Shown: positions 1-11,320, numbered from the stretch's first letter. The stretch is 64,000 nucleotides of DNA from Lutraria lutraria (GCA_964023205.1 OZ026835.1:17194414-17258413), one strand, 5' to 3'. The notes: generated by a model from the sequence alone, not told the origin. Numbers and translations are program-made.

Positions 1-30
1 AAACAAAAGGTACTATGACAATAAACAAAC

Positions 31-2746
31 CTTCTTTAGATCTTCATAAGTGAGGAAGAAAATGTTGTCTTCATGACGTTGATCATAAAATTCTTGAACA
101 TGTTTAGACCAAGGTGCATACATGACTGTAATACACAAATAAAAGTAAATCGTACTTGTTCTACATAATTATTATTATATACATTCATTATTAAAAGTAA
201 AAGTCAACTTTGTCATAAAAATACAGGATGTGAAACACTAAGTATCCATAATAATAGCCATACACTAGTCATACACTAACCATACACTAGTCATACACTA
301 ACCATACACTAGTCATACACTAACCATACACTAGTCATACACTAACCATACACTAGTCATACACTAACCATACACTAGTCATACACTAACCATACACTAG
401 TCATACACTAACCATACACTAGTCATACACTAACCATACACTAGTCATACACTAACCATACACTAGTCATACACTAACCATACACTAGTCATACACTAAC
501 CATACACTAGTCATACACTAACCATATTACACATAAGTGGTCATAATGATTATACAGTGAAACCTGTGTTAGTGGCCACCTCCAAATAAGGCCACCCTGT
601 GACTAAAGGCCTGTCATTGACTTTCTCAAACAGTAATAAAAATGGTTGAAATTGGTTAAAACCACTGAAGAGAGCGGACAAAATATCACAGAAATGAAGA
701 CCAGTTGTTTAACAATTGTGTAACAATTATTTGGGGCTGTCAATTTAAGAAAGGAGTAAGCAGGTGGAGAATTTAGTGTTTTTTATGTTCTTATGATATC
801 ATATAATATAACATTGAAATATAATCATACCTTTATCATTAAGGAATAACTCTAAGAAGTTACTAAATTCAGAATCATATCTGGTTACAGGGTAGAGTAA
901 ATGGACAAAGTAGTAATATGAAACAGCTACATCCTTAGGATTCCTTGCGATGTATATAATCTGAAACATAGTAAACAGGTACATTGTATAAAATAATCAC
1001 TAAAATAATATTTCAGGTTATACATCAATCCAAACCATGTTCATACTACATAGAAGAAGCTGAATAAATCAATAATGGGTTCAGCCTGATAATTTTTCTT
1101 CTTCTAGATTTGGTCACTGATTTTAGTATGATTTTAAATGATAAATGCCAATCAGGCCTTTTTACATGATCACATATTCCAGTCTTACTTACTTATTTGG
1201 CAAGTATAATTATTCAGTATTTATCATGTGGATTTTTAAAAAAATCATTAACGATAAACAAAATTTATCAGCATACAGTTACGTAGTACCAAACTTACAC
1301 TCAATATTTTCCTAATATATATAAGTGCAACACTGGCATGGGAACTTTAAATCCAATCCAGAAATTACCTCATTACAGGCTTTATGATAAATTTTTGCAT
1401 TAATACATTACTTGCAGTATGACAATACAGATTGAAATATAACACGTACCTTAGGTTTCTGTTCATGTATACTTTTTGGTAACAAAGAAAGAGGTAGATG
1501 TGATTTTATCAATCTTGGTTTCTGCATCTTTTCGATTTCCTTAACACCGGGTGTTAAAAATTCAAGGTATGGAAATCTGCGGTCTATAAACATAGTCTCA
1601 GCTCTATTTGTGTTGACATTTGTGTTTATTAGATACACAATCTCTTGTAGCCAGGTAGTACCTGTTGACAATCAGAAAACATGTTTTTACATTGATAAGT
1701 CAAAGAAATTTAGTCAGTAAATAAAACAATGATATATGAGTATATATAATTTCTTCAGGGCATAATGAAACTAACCCAGTTTACACCAACTAAGTTCTCC
1801 ATTGACTAGTTCAGTGATAAACTGGTGAGTATATGAATCGGAATACAATACAATAATTTTCTACCCTGTTTACAATTAATTCTTTTTTTAAACTGAATGC
1901 ATCAAAGATAGGTTCGGACGCATATAATTTTTAAGCATTTCTTATTCATACCACACAAAAACATTTTACTTAAATTTTATGTACAAATGTATCTTGTTTT
2001 CAATGGAAATCTGCTGATTTTTTTTTTATAAAACATAGTTTTAACTTAAGGATAACTTATTGGATAGTGTAAAAACACTATATGCGATATAATTATACCT
2101 GTGTTTCAGTTCTATTTAGTAAAACTCCAACAAAAGTGAAAACAAAAACATCAAACAACATAATGCTTACATAATTACTGGTCTGTATTGAGGTAAGAGA
2201 GAATTATGTACTTATAATAAGACTTATGAACTTAGGTCCCTTAAATTATAATTACATAATGCCATACATACCTGATCTAGGAAAAGAAACTACCCAAATA
2301 TCATCAGAGCAAGTTTCAAAGTTTTCAATATCTTCTAAATTATTTATAACAAATTCAGGAAGTACAGTGTCTTTATATTTGTATAATGACAGTCGTTTGA
2401 ATTCAGGTACATTCATATGATGAATTCCCTTTAATACAAGACGTTTCTTCTTGAACCATCTCAGAAATATAGCTAACAAGAGACAACCTCCAACAGCGAA
2501 TGATCCATACACTGCCAGTAACAGAGCTTGCCTTCCAGCTGCAGATTCTTTTGAAGTACTTGAAACTGTTCTATTTATCACAAAACCACTTTCTGTATTT
2601 AATAAAGGCCTGGGTTTATACTTGTTGTAATACACTAGTCTCCTAACAGAATGAAGATGTTTAGTAGTGTAACTAAGTTGACAAAATGATACTCTAGCTA
2701 ACTCATATCTGTTCCTTACAAGCTGTCTGAGGCTAAGACCAAACAT
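31..2746 (-). CDS. PAPS-dependent sulfotransferase, membrane-anchored, 5' four exons (partial)
   Basis: Transfers sulfate from PAPS to a hydroxyl or amine acceptor (sulfotransferase 1 family fold). Coding exons on the minus strand, all with AG/GT borders and matching phases, are 2746-2272, 1661-1450, 960-831 and 125-31. The exon 1/2 join creates the 5'-phosphosulfate loop FPRSGTTWLQE; exon 3 carries the 3'-phosphate-binding IARNPKDVAVSYY; exon 4 has APWSKHVQEFYDQR and ends LTYEDLKK. The C-terminal exons with the GxxGxxK motif lie off the left edge. Residues about 75-96 form a hydrophobic segment (LLLAVYGSFAVGGCLLLAIF) followed by RWFKKKR. Cytosolic SULTs lack this, so the protein may be membrane-bound. 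The first in-frame ATG (2746) was taken as the start; a possible 5'-UTR splice acceptor (TTTTCTAG) lies about 25 bases upstream. Family is sure; substrate is unknown. Confidence 0.9.
259..522. repeat. 22-bp minisatellite, 12 copies
   Basis: Twelve head-to-tail copies of CATACACTAGTCATACACTA+AC with essentially no divergence. Each unit is itself two related 11-mers (catacactagt / catacactaac). It lies in the intron between sulfotransferase exons 3 and 4. There are no unique spacers, so it is not a CRISPR array. Confidence 0.95.
554..650 (-). repeat. Fragment of CAGTCAAACCTGTG-type MITE
   Basis: The sequence cagtgaaacctgtgttagtgg followed by ccacctccaaataaggccaccctgtga matches the reverse complement of the right half of the complete element at 48409-48587. 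It breaks off after about 95 bases. Other copies are at 43734 and around the transposon at 54996-57802. Confidence 0.7.
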
Positions 2747-3300
2747 GCTGTACAGACAACAATTGTTCTACCTAGAAAATATAAAAAAGCATACATTCAA
2801 ACATCTTATGTTATATGAGATCACTCCAGTTTTGATGAAATATATACATATTAATCCATTATTTATTCAGCAGTAATAAAATGTATTGTGAAATAGTGAA
2901 TAAATCTATATCATAACTTTAATCATAAAATAGATATCAAAATAAACTCAAGATTACAAGGTTAGGGACACTACAGTAAATGTAAAGTCCTTGTACTGGC
3001 CTAGATGAAAATACATACATGTACATGTATTTTAATTATCATTTTCATCATATCTACTGTAGTAATGGTAATGTACCATTCAATGACTACCTGTGGACAG
3101 CTCTCTATGTGGAAGAGCAGATGCTATATTATATGTACAGTAGATATAGGAATATATGTGAATCATTGAGAGGAATATTTTGCAAATTTAACCATGATAG
3201 AGTATCACACTATAAACAGTGCCATCAAGTATGATCAATTGTAATATAGTGTCCTGGACCTTAGTATGATGTATGAGAGTGTAATAAGTAGAGGAAAATA
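2747..3300. other. Upstream region of the sulfotransferase gene
   Basis: AT-rich, with no convincing coding sequence. The first about 30 bases are probably 5' leader of the minus-strand sulfotransferase. A short open frame at 3019-3234 on the plus strand has no family resemblance or splice context. Confidence 0.4.
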
Positions 3301-3302
3301 AT

Positions 3303-3364
3303 GTACCCGAAGCAACCTCCTGCTTGCAAGTCAGATGCTCTACCAACTAAGCTAATCGGGCGTG
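3303..3364 (-). repeat. tRNA-like SINE head
   Basis: Read on the minus strand it begins GCCCGATTAGCTTAGTTGG and continues TAGAGCATCTGACTTGCAAGC, then AGGTTGCTTCGGG. This is a tRNA-Lys-like 5' half with an A box (TAGCTTAGTTGG) and a decayed B box. It cannot fold as a full tRNA acceptor stem, so it is called a SINE head rather than a tRNA gene. Confidence 0.6.
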
Positions 3365-4194
3365 TGAATTACTGAATATCCCAGCCAATTTATTTATACA
3401 ATATACTACACCGCTACAAGAGTAATTTGTGTGTGTTCAAACCATCACTTTCACTTGTCTAAGGTAAGAAAATGGCATATTACCAAAAAATAGGAAGAGA
3501 GGAACGTCCACTCGTCGAGATTAACAGCACAATATAGGTATGTATAATATTTACTTGAAATACTGGTATAAATTTATCAAAGCAAATAGGTTAAATTTGT
3601 GAAGGGTTCGTCTATCTATCTTCCTACAATGCCAAACCCCTCACATGGACGTAGGCATGACGTGCGTCAAGCTGTGACAAAGAGTGTTAAAAGAAAGCAG
3701 AAGCTGAAATAAAATCAGAATGTAGGTATGTAAGTTATTAAATGTAAAAACAGATACAATGTATGAGACTAGGGTGAAACTGTTCTAGACTCGAATGGGT
3801 AAGGATATCTGGCCCGTAGGCTGTACCAGTGGAAAATTATCCTAGGGAAGAAGGAATACTTGTAGTAATCTGTGATTAACCTTAAAGGAATGCTGGGCTT
3901 TCTTTCCTTCTTTAAAGAGGCTGAAATTTGCTGACTTCCCAATCGCAAATAGGCTGTTTTTTTCCCAATTTTAGGCAAGAAATTCTCGAAAATACAATGC
4001 TATTCAAACTCAGTAGTCTAACCTTCTAAAAATTTTGCCAAATATTGTGCTTGAATTTCCCAATATGAAAGGCTAAAGCCCCTTCTCAATTTTTGGAAAA
4101 AAGACCCTGGACTGGGGATGTGAATGTCGAGAGGTACAGGGAATGGGGATAAGGTGACCTGTTATGGAATTTCCACTTAGTATTTAGTAATTTG

Positions 4195-4425
4195 TTACAG
4201 GAGGGACAGCTGCCAGTTAATGCGTATGATGTCTAGGCGCCTCATATACAGGGATTTGAGTATCTCTTTTACACTAGATGTTTGTTTAAAAATCGTTCTT
4301 GATCCATCGAGCTGACCTTCTTCGAACAGCTTCAATTTGATCAATATGGGCTTGGATGGACCATACCTTGGACCAATACTCCAGCTGGGGTCTGCCTAAT
4401 GTCTGATAAGCACTAGACATTGAAT
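4195..4425 (-). mobile_element. CR1-like LINE reverse transcriptase C-terminus, decayed
   Basis: The minus-strand frame gives GRPQLEYWSKVWSIQAHIDQ and then IEAVRRRSARWIKNDF. This is the conserved block after the polymerase domain in CR1/Jockey-type LINEs (typically RPxLEYA..VW.P...I..LE.VQRRAARWV). A stop follows ...KNDF and further stops occur downstream. Only this fragment is recognisable. A second, longer relic of the same class lies at 35530-36640. Confidence 0.7.
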
Positions 4426-4487
4426 TTACCTGTGGCTTTATGTACATGTAGCTTGATAAATCTGAATGTCAACCTTTGACATAGCCT

Positions 4488-4665
4488 TTGATTTCAATGG
4501 ATTATTTTGCATTTTAAAGCCATTTTTGGTGATGGTTTATTTTTGCTGTTTGACTTCATTAAATTCTTTTCAATGGGAAATACAACGTCATTTTGGTGAA
4601 AAATATAGTATTTTTAGGGGGAAATGTGTTTTGGCTAGGGAAACAGCCTGCACGAAAAGAAATAC
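4488..4665 (+). repeat. Dispersed repeat, copy 1 (gacatagc...ggctagggaaacagcctg)
   Basis: Shares ggattattttgcattttaaag, the middle attcttt..tca block and the tail ggctaggg-aaacagcctg with 29495-29665 in the same orientation. No coding potential. The copies are clearly diverged. The family was not identified. Confidence 0.65.
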
Positions 4666-4861
4666 TGTTTGAGACGCCCACGTCCAGGTAATTGGTCTGG
4701 GTAAAATAAAAGTACACACAAGTATAAAATGGAAAATAAAACAGAAGGATTTACCTAAATGTTTTGATAAATGGTTAGCTAAAAACTAACATGTAGAAAC
4801 GTACATAATCAACATGTCCTTTATATACAAATGGCGTTTTTACATAAAGGGAAGTAACTAT

Positions 4862-5529
4862 GGGTACGTTCGATTCACTGTGCGGAACGTTCCGAACTGA
4901 AAGAACATGAATAAAATGGAAAGGAACAGTGTTCTGGACAAGTTCCCACTGTGCCCGAAAATGAGGTGGTGTGGCGAGAACAGTGACGTCATAGCGCGTG
5001 GAAAAAATGGCCGACAACGTTTTCAGGCAATGCAAATGCGGAATGTTTTTCGCCACAGCACTAGCCGCAGAGGCACATAAGTGTTCAGAATTTCGTAAAC
5101 ATGTCTGACTACGTGAAATAAAAGGAAAATGTCATCATTGCTTTTCAGTTTTACTAATGCTTGTGTACAGAACAGAATGGAATAATGTTTTATTCAAATC
5201 ACGGGTCTGATCTGGGCTTCTGGCGTATAAAACATATAATAAACAATCTTTTATTAGCCTATAATTTAATAATAATACTAGTTGTATCCATTTATAAGAT
5301 CTGTTTATTAAATGGCTAACAACTGAGAAACCATAAATTCAGTCAATGTGACTTCTACTTTGTAGTAATAATAATACCAAGGACTTATATACGTATATAA
5401 GTCCTTGATAATACTGACTACAAATTTAATATCATTTGCCGCCATATTGGTTTTTGTACTTCCTGTGCCGCGGCATTCGATTCTGGAACAGGTTCTGAAC
5501 AAGTACAGCACAGTGAATCGAATGCGCCC
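4862..5529. mobile_element. Harbinger-like MITE with GGG termini and TAT target duplication
   Basis: The left end GGGTACGTTCGATTCACTGTGC matches, in inverted orientation, the right end GCACAGTGAATCGAATGCGCCC. Both sides are flanked by TAT (4859-4861 and 5530-5532). A GGG start with a 3-bp duplication is the habit of PIF/Harbinger elements. Further inverted sub-terminal matches lie inside (gttctgga/aacaggttctgaac). No transposase is encoded, so it is non-autonomous. Confidence 0.75.
5378..5407. repeat. Perfect 30-bp palindrome
   Basis: CAAGGACTTATATAC is followed immediately by its exact reverse complement. It lies inside the 4862-5529 element and could be a nested micro-insertion or a cruciform-forming core. 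Confidence 0.85.
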
Positions 5530-5555
5530 TATTTAAAAATATCGCATCAGTTTGT

Positions 5556-5625
5556 AAACTGGTTCCCGTTGACTTGTGTGTACAAAAACCTTTGGTCCAC
5601 TGCATCATGGAACGAGAACCAGTTT
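5556..5625. repeat. Short inverted-repeat element
   Basis: AAACTGGTTCCCGTT at the left and AACGAGAACCAGTTT at the right are inverted matches (one mismatch) enclosing about 40 bases. It could be a tiny MITE or a hairpin remnant. It sits 26 bases beyond the 4862-5529 element. Confidence 0.5.
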
Positions 5626-5855
5626 AATCAGTGTAGCCTGGTACCCATCTCCAATACTGTAGGTACTAGGCCATGAGTAGTTGCATCCAGTTCACTCCGA
5701 CCAGTTCAATTATGGACGTCCCGCGCATTTAGACGTGGGAGTTTAGAAGCATAGGATCACACAAACTTTGTCAACGGTAGATATAATCAATCATCTAATA
5801 TTGCCTTAACTTAAATTAAATCATGAGATTATAAGCGTTGCACGGTTAGAATGTT

Positions 5856-7423
5856 AGACTTTTCGACCCAAGACTTTTCGACTAGAATTTTCGACCCAAG
5901 ACTTTTCGACCCCATATATAATAATTTGTGTGAAATGTCTTTTTATGTGAAGTCTATGGAAATTAATTATATCAGTCGCCATATACGAACCATACAGTAA
6001 AGGTTTTTCCTTATGAATCATCGGCGGTTGTCGATGATATAGCGCAACGGTGGGAGTATTTGACCAGTAAACATTTAAATGCCCATAATCCTAATTGTAA
6101 ACATCATTATCGGTAAAATGTGCCATCATCTTAAGTAATTGCATCCCTCCATAAGGAGTATACTTGCAATATGGTCTATTTAAACATGCACAACATATTC
6201 TTTTCTTTTTTTTAGATTTCTTAATTGACTCATTTTCAAGTTTTAATTGGCGTTTGACCAGTCGTTCTTCTTTACGTTTTTGTTTCTTTGATTCTCTTAT
6301 CAGCTTATCATTAGATTTGGCTTGCAAGTACAGATCCATTTGTTTTGATGTTAATGCCTTTGGAATTTCCGGGCGCTTTCTAGGCTTAGCAGAAATTATT
6401 TTTGGATATGATATAATACCATCAAACAATGGAGATATTTTGTGACTAAAAGAGACACTGGCAGAGCTAGACGTTGTGGTAGGTGTGTCTGGGACTATGG
6501 CAAATAATGGTTGTGGTGACGTAACAGTACATACAGAGGTAGTGTTTTGAGTTGTAGTCTCAGCTGATAGACTTGCTGAAACAGGAACAGTGGTGGGTTC
6601 AGGGGTTTCATGTTCACTGGCGGGTGTCTGCGCATCCCCAGAACAACATGGCTCTAAATTTATATTTTTTGAGGCTTATGGTAATAAAACTAGATCTAAA
6701 TACATTGGTTGGTGGTGCACTCATCAAATTGCAAAATCCATTAAATATGATTTAATTTACCCATACATAAAATTGGAGCTGTGCTCTCCCCATCTTATAG
6801 TTCATGATACATCTGTGCAGACAGACAAGAAATTTGTAGATTGAAGGCATACATTAAATTTGCTTTATAATGAAGTACTTAACAATATTCAAAGTATATT
6901 TATACACTTATCAAGTAGATATTAAAGATAAAAAACTCAACAACATGGTGTAAAATGGCCTGAGTCCAATGAAAAACACAAGCTGATAAAATTCAAGTCT
7001 ATCACTCAGTAATAATTTTCATAGATATATTCTACATATGTATCAACAGACAACTTACAAAACATACTCTTACGTCTCTTTTTATCAATACTCGTTTTTT
7101 TTTTCATCATTCCATCATTTGGATGATTGTGTCTTGAAGTTCCACTATGGAAAATATCACCTCTCTGTGTGACACATTGTTGATCCTTTCGTCATACACT
7201 ACATCGCCTTTGAACATTTTTGACAGTTTGTCTCTAAAAAAGTGATGATACATGTACTATATTTTCCAAATATTAAGACTTTTATACATACATAAGTCAT
7301 TGCAGTCAGAAAGTCTTATCAATTTGGGGGCGAATAGTGAGAATATTGGGGTCTAAAAGTCATGGGGTTGAAAAATCTTGATATTTGGCCAGGTGGCTAT
7401 AAGTCTTGGGTCGAAAAGTCTTG
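5856..7423 (-). mobile_element. About 1.6-kb inverted-repeat element carrying a decayed coding region
   Basis: The left edge has repeated AGACTTTTCGACCCAAGACTT; the right edge has AAGTCTTGGGTCGAAAAGTCT, its inverted match, plus sub-terminal variants on each side. Between them minus-strand coding remnants run 6678-6091, and a separate piece lies at 7227-7087 (acceptor TTTTTTAG, then DKLSKMFKGDVVYDE...). I read this as a DNA transposon or a long inverted-repeat element. No target duplication was recognised. Confidence 0.5.
6091..6678 (-). pseudogene. Ser/Thr-rich then Lys-rich C-terminal coding fragment, possibly pogo/Tigger-type transposase tail
   Basis: An open minus-strand frame of about 195 residues without an obvious start. 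First comes a Ser/Thr/Pro-rich stretch (TPASEHETPEPTTVPVSASL, then TTTSSSASVSF). Next is ISAKPRKRPEIPKALTSKQM, then a strongly basic helical run (SKKQKRKEERLVKRQLK), and finally CCACLNRPYCKYTPYGG with four cysteines. Tails of this layout occur in CENP-B/pogo-like transposases of invertebrates, but no catalytic core is visible. It lies between the inverted ends of the 5856-7423 element. Transposon origin is likely; the superfamily is a guess. Confidence 0.4.
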
Positions 7424-7439
7424 CTTCCGGGCCCATACA

Positions 7440-8735
7440 GTTTTACTTAATTACATTATACAACATTAAGTGAGGCCGAAACAAAACAAAAATGAACGAT
7501 TAAACGTACCATCCATTGTAGACATGTTCTGTAGCTAAATTCTTTGAAAAATAGTTTTCGAAAGAAAGGGAATTTCTAGTTGTGGACTGACAGACTCAGA
7601 TACAGTTTATTTCAATGACAACAGAATTTGAGCCATTTAATTGAAATAGTGATACTGAACAGTTGAGATTCATATTCCACAGTCAATGCGGATGGACTTG
7701 AAGTCGTGAACAAATTATTTCATTGTTAAGAATTGTGTTTATGTGATGTAAATAGCTGTGGTCAGAAGTAAATCAACTGACTGAAGGTAAGTTATTGTTA
7801 TCAGCTTGTTATTGCTTTTCCAATGAACTTAATTCGGCTGAAATACCCCTTTAGGTATGCGGGATTGGGCCAGTTTTTAGGCAGGACTCAGTGGCGAAAT
7901 GGGATGCGGGACTCGCTCCTTAAAGAGACTCAGTGGGAAAAAATAAAAGGGACGCAGCTGGGAGATCTCGTAGGGAGAGTATTATTACTCCCTTGATGTG
8001 TATAGTAGTCCAACAGTGAGACACTTTCGATTTGGCCACTGAGTGGATGGTCCTTCTGAATTTGTTAATCACAACGGTCAACGGAAAAGCCGAATTAGTA
8101 AGACATGTGACCAGTTCTGTTTTTTTTAGTTGCGGTATATATGGTGTATTCTTGTACTGTTCAGTCGTTCCCAATACGGTTTCCTTTGTACCAGTGATAG
8201 TATAGTTTTCTTAATGATTAGTTATAAATACAATGTACCATCTAACAACTAAATACACCACCACACATTTATTCTGAGACAAGGTATATTTTTATTTACA
8301 CCAGTTTATATATCATGAAACCATCAGATATCTCATGGAATGTGCTTGACCAGTCAGTAATTACAATGTATATATATGAATTATGATAGGTCCAATTAAT
8401 ATAGTATATTAAGTAATGAAATAAAACAAAACATTTCACTGGTTTTTCAATGATCAACTGATTAAGTTTTACAACTTACTCAAAAACATAACATGATCTA
8501 ACCTCAAACATTTTTTGAAAATTACATTTATCATCCTTCTGTTGTTCTCTTTCCTACAAGGTTGGAAACCTAGGTTTCCTTTACCCCACTTATCCGTGTG
8601 AAGTTATGGTCCAGGATGAAATTTGAACTTGTTATTTTTCAAGTTTGAGCTACTTTCCTTTTTGATAGTTGAATTTTGTCAAGTACAACACTTAGAACAT
8701 AATCCTTTGTCTTTCAGGAACTGTCTTCGTTCTGC
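7440..8735. other. Non-coding stretch
   Basis: No supported gene. A segment ending tgactgaag|gtaagt near 7788 looks like a splice donor but has no coding partner. Text around 8565-8640 resembles decayed SINE tail sequence. Confidence 0.4.
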
Positions 8736-8739
8736 GACG

Positions 8740-9432
8740 GTCTTTTTCTAAATTCTCGCCATGAATCTAAAGTATGGGAAGCCAATGTATGAATAGGACA
8801 CTAACTTAACATCATCACTTACTTCACTCTTCCTGGTACTAATTTGTGTCGGTTTCATCTGTCGTTGAATGGAATCATCCTTAGACCTTGCAGCTGAGTC
8901 AAAAGTAAAACTTGGATCATTGTAGTGCGACCACATTTCTTTAACAACATTTCTGAATGGTGGATAAGTTGCTGAATTAGCTCATTTGTATCTTCTACCA
9001 TTCTCAGCTCACTTTGTTTGAATGGAGAATGGTAACTTCTGTATGATAGGGTTAACGCCTACAGAAGAGTCGTAATACTAATACGCCAACATGTTCTAAT
9101 ACATCTGGTTTTCCTTTACACTGTCAATTTCTGATAGAATGTCACTTAAGTCGTAAAGTTTGTTATAATCCCTGTTGTTCAGTTTAGGAAAGGAATCCAG
9201 CTTCTTTCTCAAACAACTTTCAATAAGTTCAGGAGAACCATATCTTTCGTTAAGCCTGTCCCGTATTTTCTTCAAACCACTTGCTGGGTCATGTGCTTTA
9301 GCTGCACGCAGACTGTATGTCAGTTTGGAAGACCCTGTTCCCAACAACTTCACTAACAATTCAATCTCTTCACTTGGTGTTACATTCAACTCTGTTGTAA
9401 TATTCTTAAAGGTTTCCTTCCAAACATGATAA
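8740..9432 (-). pseudogene. BEL/Pao retrotransposon gag (DUF1759-type), decayed
   Basis: The minus-strand translation starts HVWKETFKNITTELNVTPSE and has ELLVKLLGTGSSKLTYSLRA, then LKKIRDRLNERYGSPELIE and NNRDYNKLYDLSDILSEIDS. This is the DUF1759 region typical of BEL/Pao gag. Further along, in shifted frames, come YDSSVGVNPIIQKLPFS and SHYNDPSFTFD..., the expected following blocks (..LPFSLQ.KW.., ..NDPSF.F). At least two frame changes and missing protease and RT make it a relic. It lies at the edge of a cluster of same-strand TE relics. Confidence 0.75.
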
Positions 9433-9659
9433 AATTATGTTAAGGGATCATCTAGAAATGGTAAATCTAGACATTAATAAGTTTTTCTTTACAAGGAACT
9501 GGCTAAAATCTTTCCCGACATTTATTTCACTTTGAACAGCATGTGTACATGTTTGTATATTCTGGATTGAAGGAAGAAGCTAATGGATTTAACTGCAGAC
9601 TAGGTTTAGATTTCTCAGCAAAGCTATGCTGACTTCTAATGCTTTCTTTTAATAAACTG

Positions 9660-10545
9660 TTTAGGTCTGCTCACCACAGGTATTATTATTTAGCAGCTGA
9701 GCAAGTCCTGCTGCCCCACTTTCTTTGAATGTCCTCTCCAAATGAATAAGATATAGTCCTGATGCAGCTATCTTTGTTGCTGTTTGTTTGGACACAACTT
9801 TCTTGTCTAATAAGCACTGCAAAGAAGTTATGTTGCAGGGTGTTATTTCCTGGTGTGTAACATAATCAAATCTCCATGCAGGCTGTGGAGAAACTGTGCT
9901 TCATTACAGACCTGCATGCTTGTACAACTGTTCTATGTTGATGACATCATCCAGAGCATTGTGGGCACTGTATTTTAAGCCCACAATGTGTTCCAGGAGG
10001 AATTCTTGACCATGTTTTTCTGCTTTCGTGTAGAGTTTTCTAAATATTGGCAGTGTGTTGACGCCTCAGATACAAACTTCACTATACTCCTTTTCTATGC
10101 CCGCTTTCTTCATTCCCCGAATCACACGTGGGAAGTCAAATATTTTGAAGTTTTGTCCGACCAAAAAAACTTTTCCAGTTTCTTTTATCCAGCTTATAAA
10201 TTCCTGAAGGGCATCTTCAATGGAAATGTTACAACTGGTGACCCATCTAGGAATAAGATGCCACCTTGTGACGTCAGTCTGGTGACCTTGGCAGCCCAGG
10301 TGATATAGGTTTTGTGGAACGTACATACATTAAACTTTCTTTGTTCAGTACATGCAGCAATCTGCAATATGTAACAATCCTTATGAAGATATTCAGTTTA
10401 TATATCACAAAACACTAGATTGATGATGGAATGAATTGGTTCAAGAGTAGGTTGTTTGATTTCAGCAGGTATTGATGAATCCTGGTCAAGAGTAATGTCG
10501 ATTGCAGTCTGGTAGGTTTTTCCCTCTTTCTTTTCTTTGTAACTG
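9660..10545 (-). pseudogene. DEDDh (ExoIII/DnaQ-type) 3'-5' exonuclease-like gene, broken
   Basis: Minus-strand pieces in order: TAIDITLDQDSS; LQIAACTEQRKFNV (the edge strand of the fold); YVPQNLYH; GKVFLVGQNFKIFDFPRVIR (equivalent of the HN..FD block); NTLPIFRKLYTKAEKHGQE; and KYSAHNALDDVINIEQLY, carrying the H-x-A-x-x-D ExoIII signature. A C-terminal tail (SLQCLLDKKVVSKQTATKIA) ends at CGEQT-stop. An in-frame TGA splits the domain just before NTLP, a one-base shift lies before YVPQ, and the first acidic motif is not seen. Related ExoIII-like proteins are common in mollusc genomes, and some are transposon-borne. Called a pseudogene. Confidence 0.6.
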
Positions 10546-10689
10546 ACTTCTAGCTTTTTTTGTTTCTCAACTTCCTAAATTTATCATGTTTTTCATTCAC
10601 CTATTGTCTCTTGTCTCTTTGCTCCAAAATCCCTTCATTTCGCCAGTTTACATTGATGTGTCCAAAATCCCTTTATTTTCTAAAGATAT

Positions 10690-11320
10690 CTTCTTCTGTG
10701 TGGTGTGTGGTTAAGGGTATCTAACAGAATAGAGTTTAACTCATCCACTTGTGGATTGAAGCTAGCCGGCTCAACAGGATAACTCGAAAATCCTAAAGAG
10801 TTCTGCCTGTGTAAGATCTGAAGCACTATCACTTTCAACACATTATGCGTGAACAAAAGTGAATCAACTAAGTCAATAATCTGGTTTGCCACCATCATTG
10901 GACTGGATTAAAATCCGACATAACCTCCAATTTACGACACAAGTCCTTCACTTTGGCTCCCCAAAAACAAAAATATTGGATCATAGATTGTCCTTGTAAA
11001 CCTAAATCAAACTTAAAGTCACTAGACTGTCTTACAAACTCCTTAAGTCTTTTGTTTACATCAATGATTACTATTTAGACTAATGTAAACAGTCTTGGAG
11101 CATGCAGCTCTTTGATTCGAATCATAAAAAATATTTGGTCGGACCGAATCAATTTTGGCTGGACAGAAAAATATTAGTAGTAAACAATAAAAGTCAAAGG
11201 TATTTGTAGAGGACTTCTCACCATGGCACCTATCTGCAATTGCTTTTCACATTTAACAAAACATCTTATTTTGATGCTCATCAAACTCCAACCAATCTCT
11301 GCCTTTTCCATGATTTTTTA
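10690..11320 (-). pseudogene. Unidentified coding relics (zinc-ribbon-like piece and helical piece)
   Basis: Two minus-strand stretches look formerly coding. About 11320-11190 reads GKGRDWLEFDEHQNKMFC, a stop, then CKKQLQIGA, resembling the BED/TTF-like zinc-finger start of hAT-type transposases (WL.FDE..NKMFC..C). About 11070-10910 reads VNKRLKEFVRQSSDFKFDLG, then MIQYFCFWGAKVKDLCRKLE. No family was assigned to the second piece. They may belong to one dead element. Confidence 0.3.

Noticed and set aside
259..522. CRISPR-like regular repeat
   Set aside because: Units are contiguous and identical, with no unique spacers, in an intron of an animal gene; it is a minisatellite.
2226..2420. Plus-strand open frame opposite sulfotransferase exon 1
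   Set aside because: Shadow of the minus-strand exon.
3303..3364. Functional tRNA gene
   Set aside because: The 3' half cannot pair into acceptor and T arms; only the 5' half is tRNA-like, so it is a SINE head.
3630..3713. 27-residue basic peptide frame (MPNPSHGRRHDVRQAV...)
   Set aside because: Short, with no splice context, family or promoter; could be chance.
9988..10308. Plus-strand 106-residue open frame
   Set aside because: Antisense shadow of the ExoIII-like pseudogene, whose motifs are clear on the other strand.
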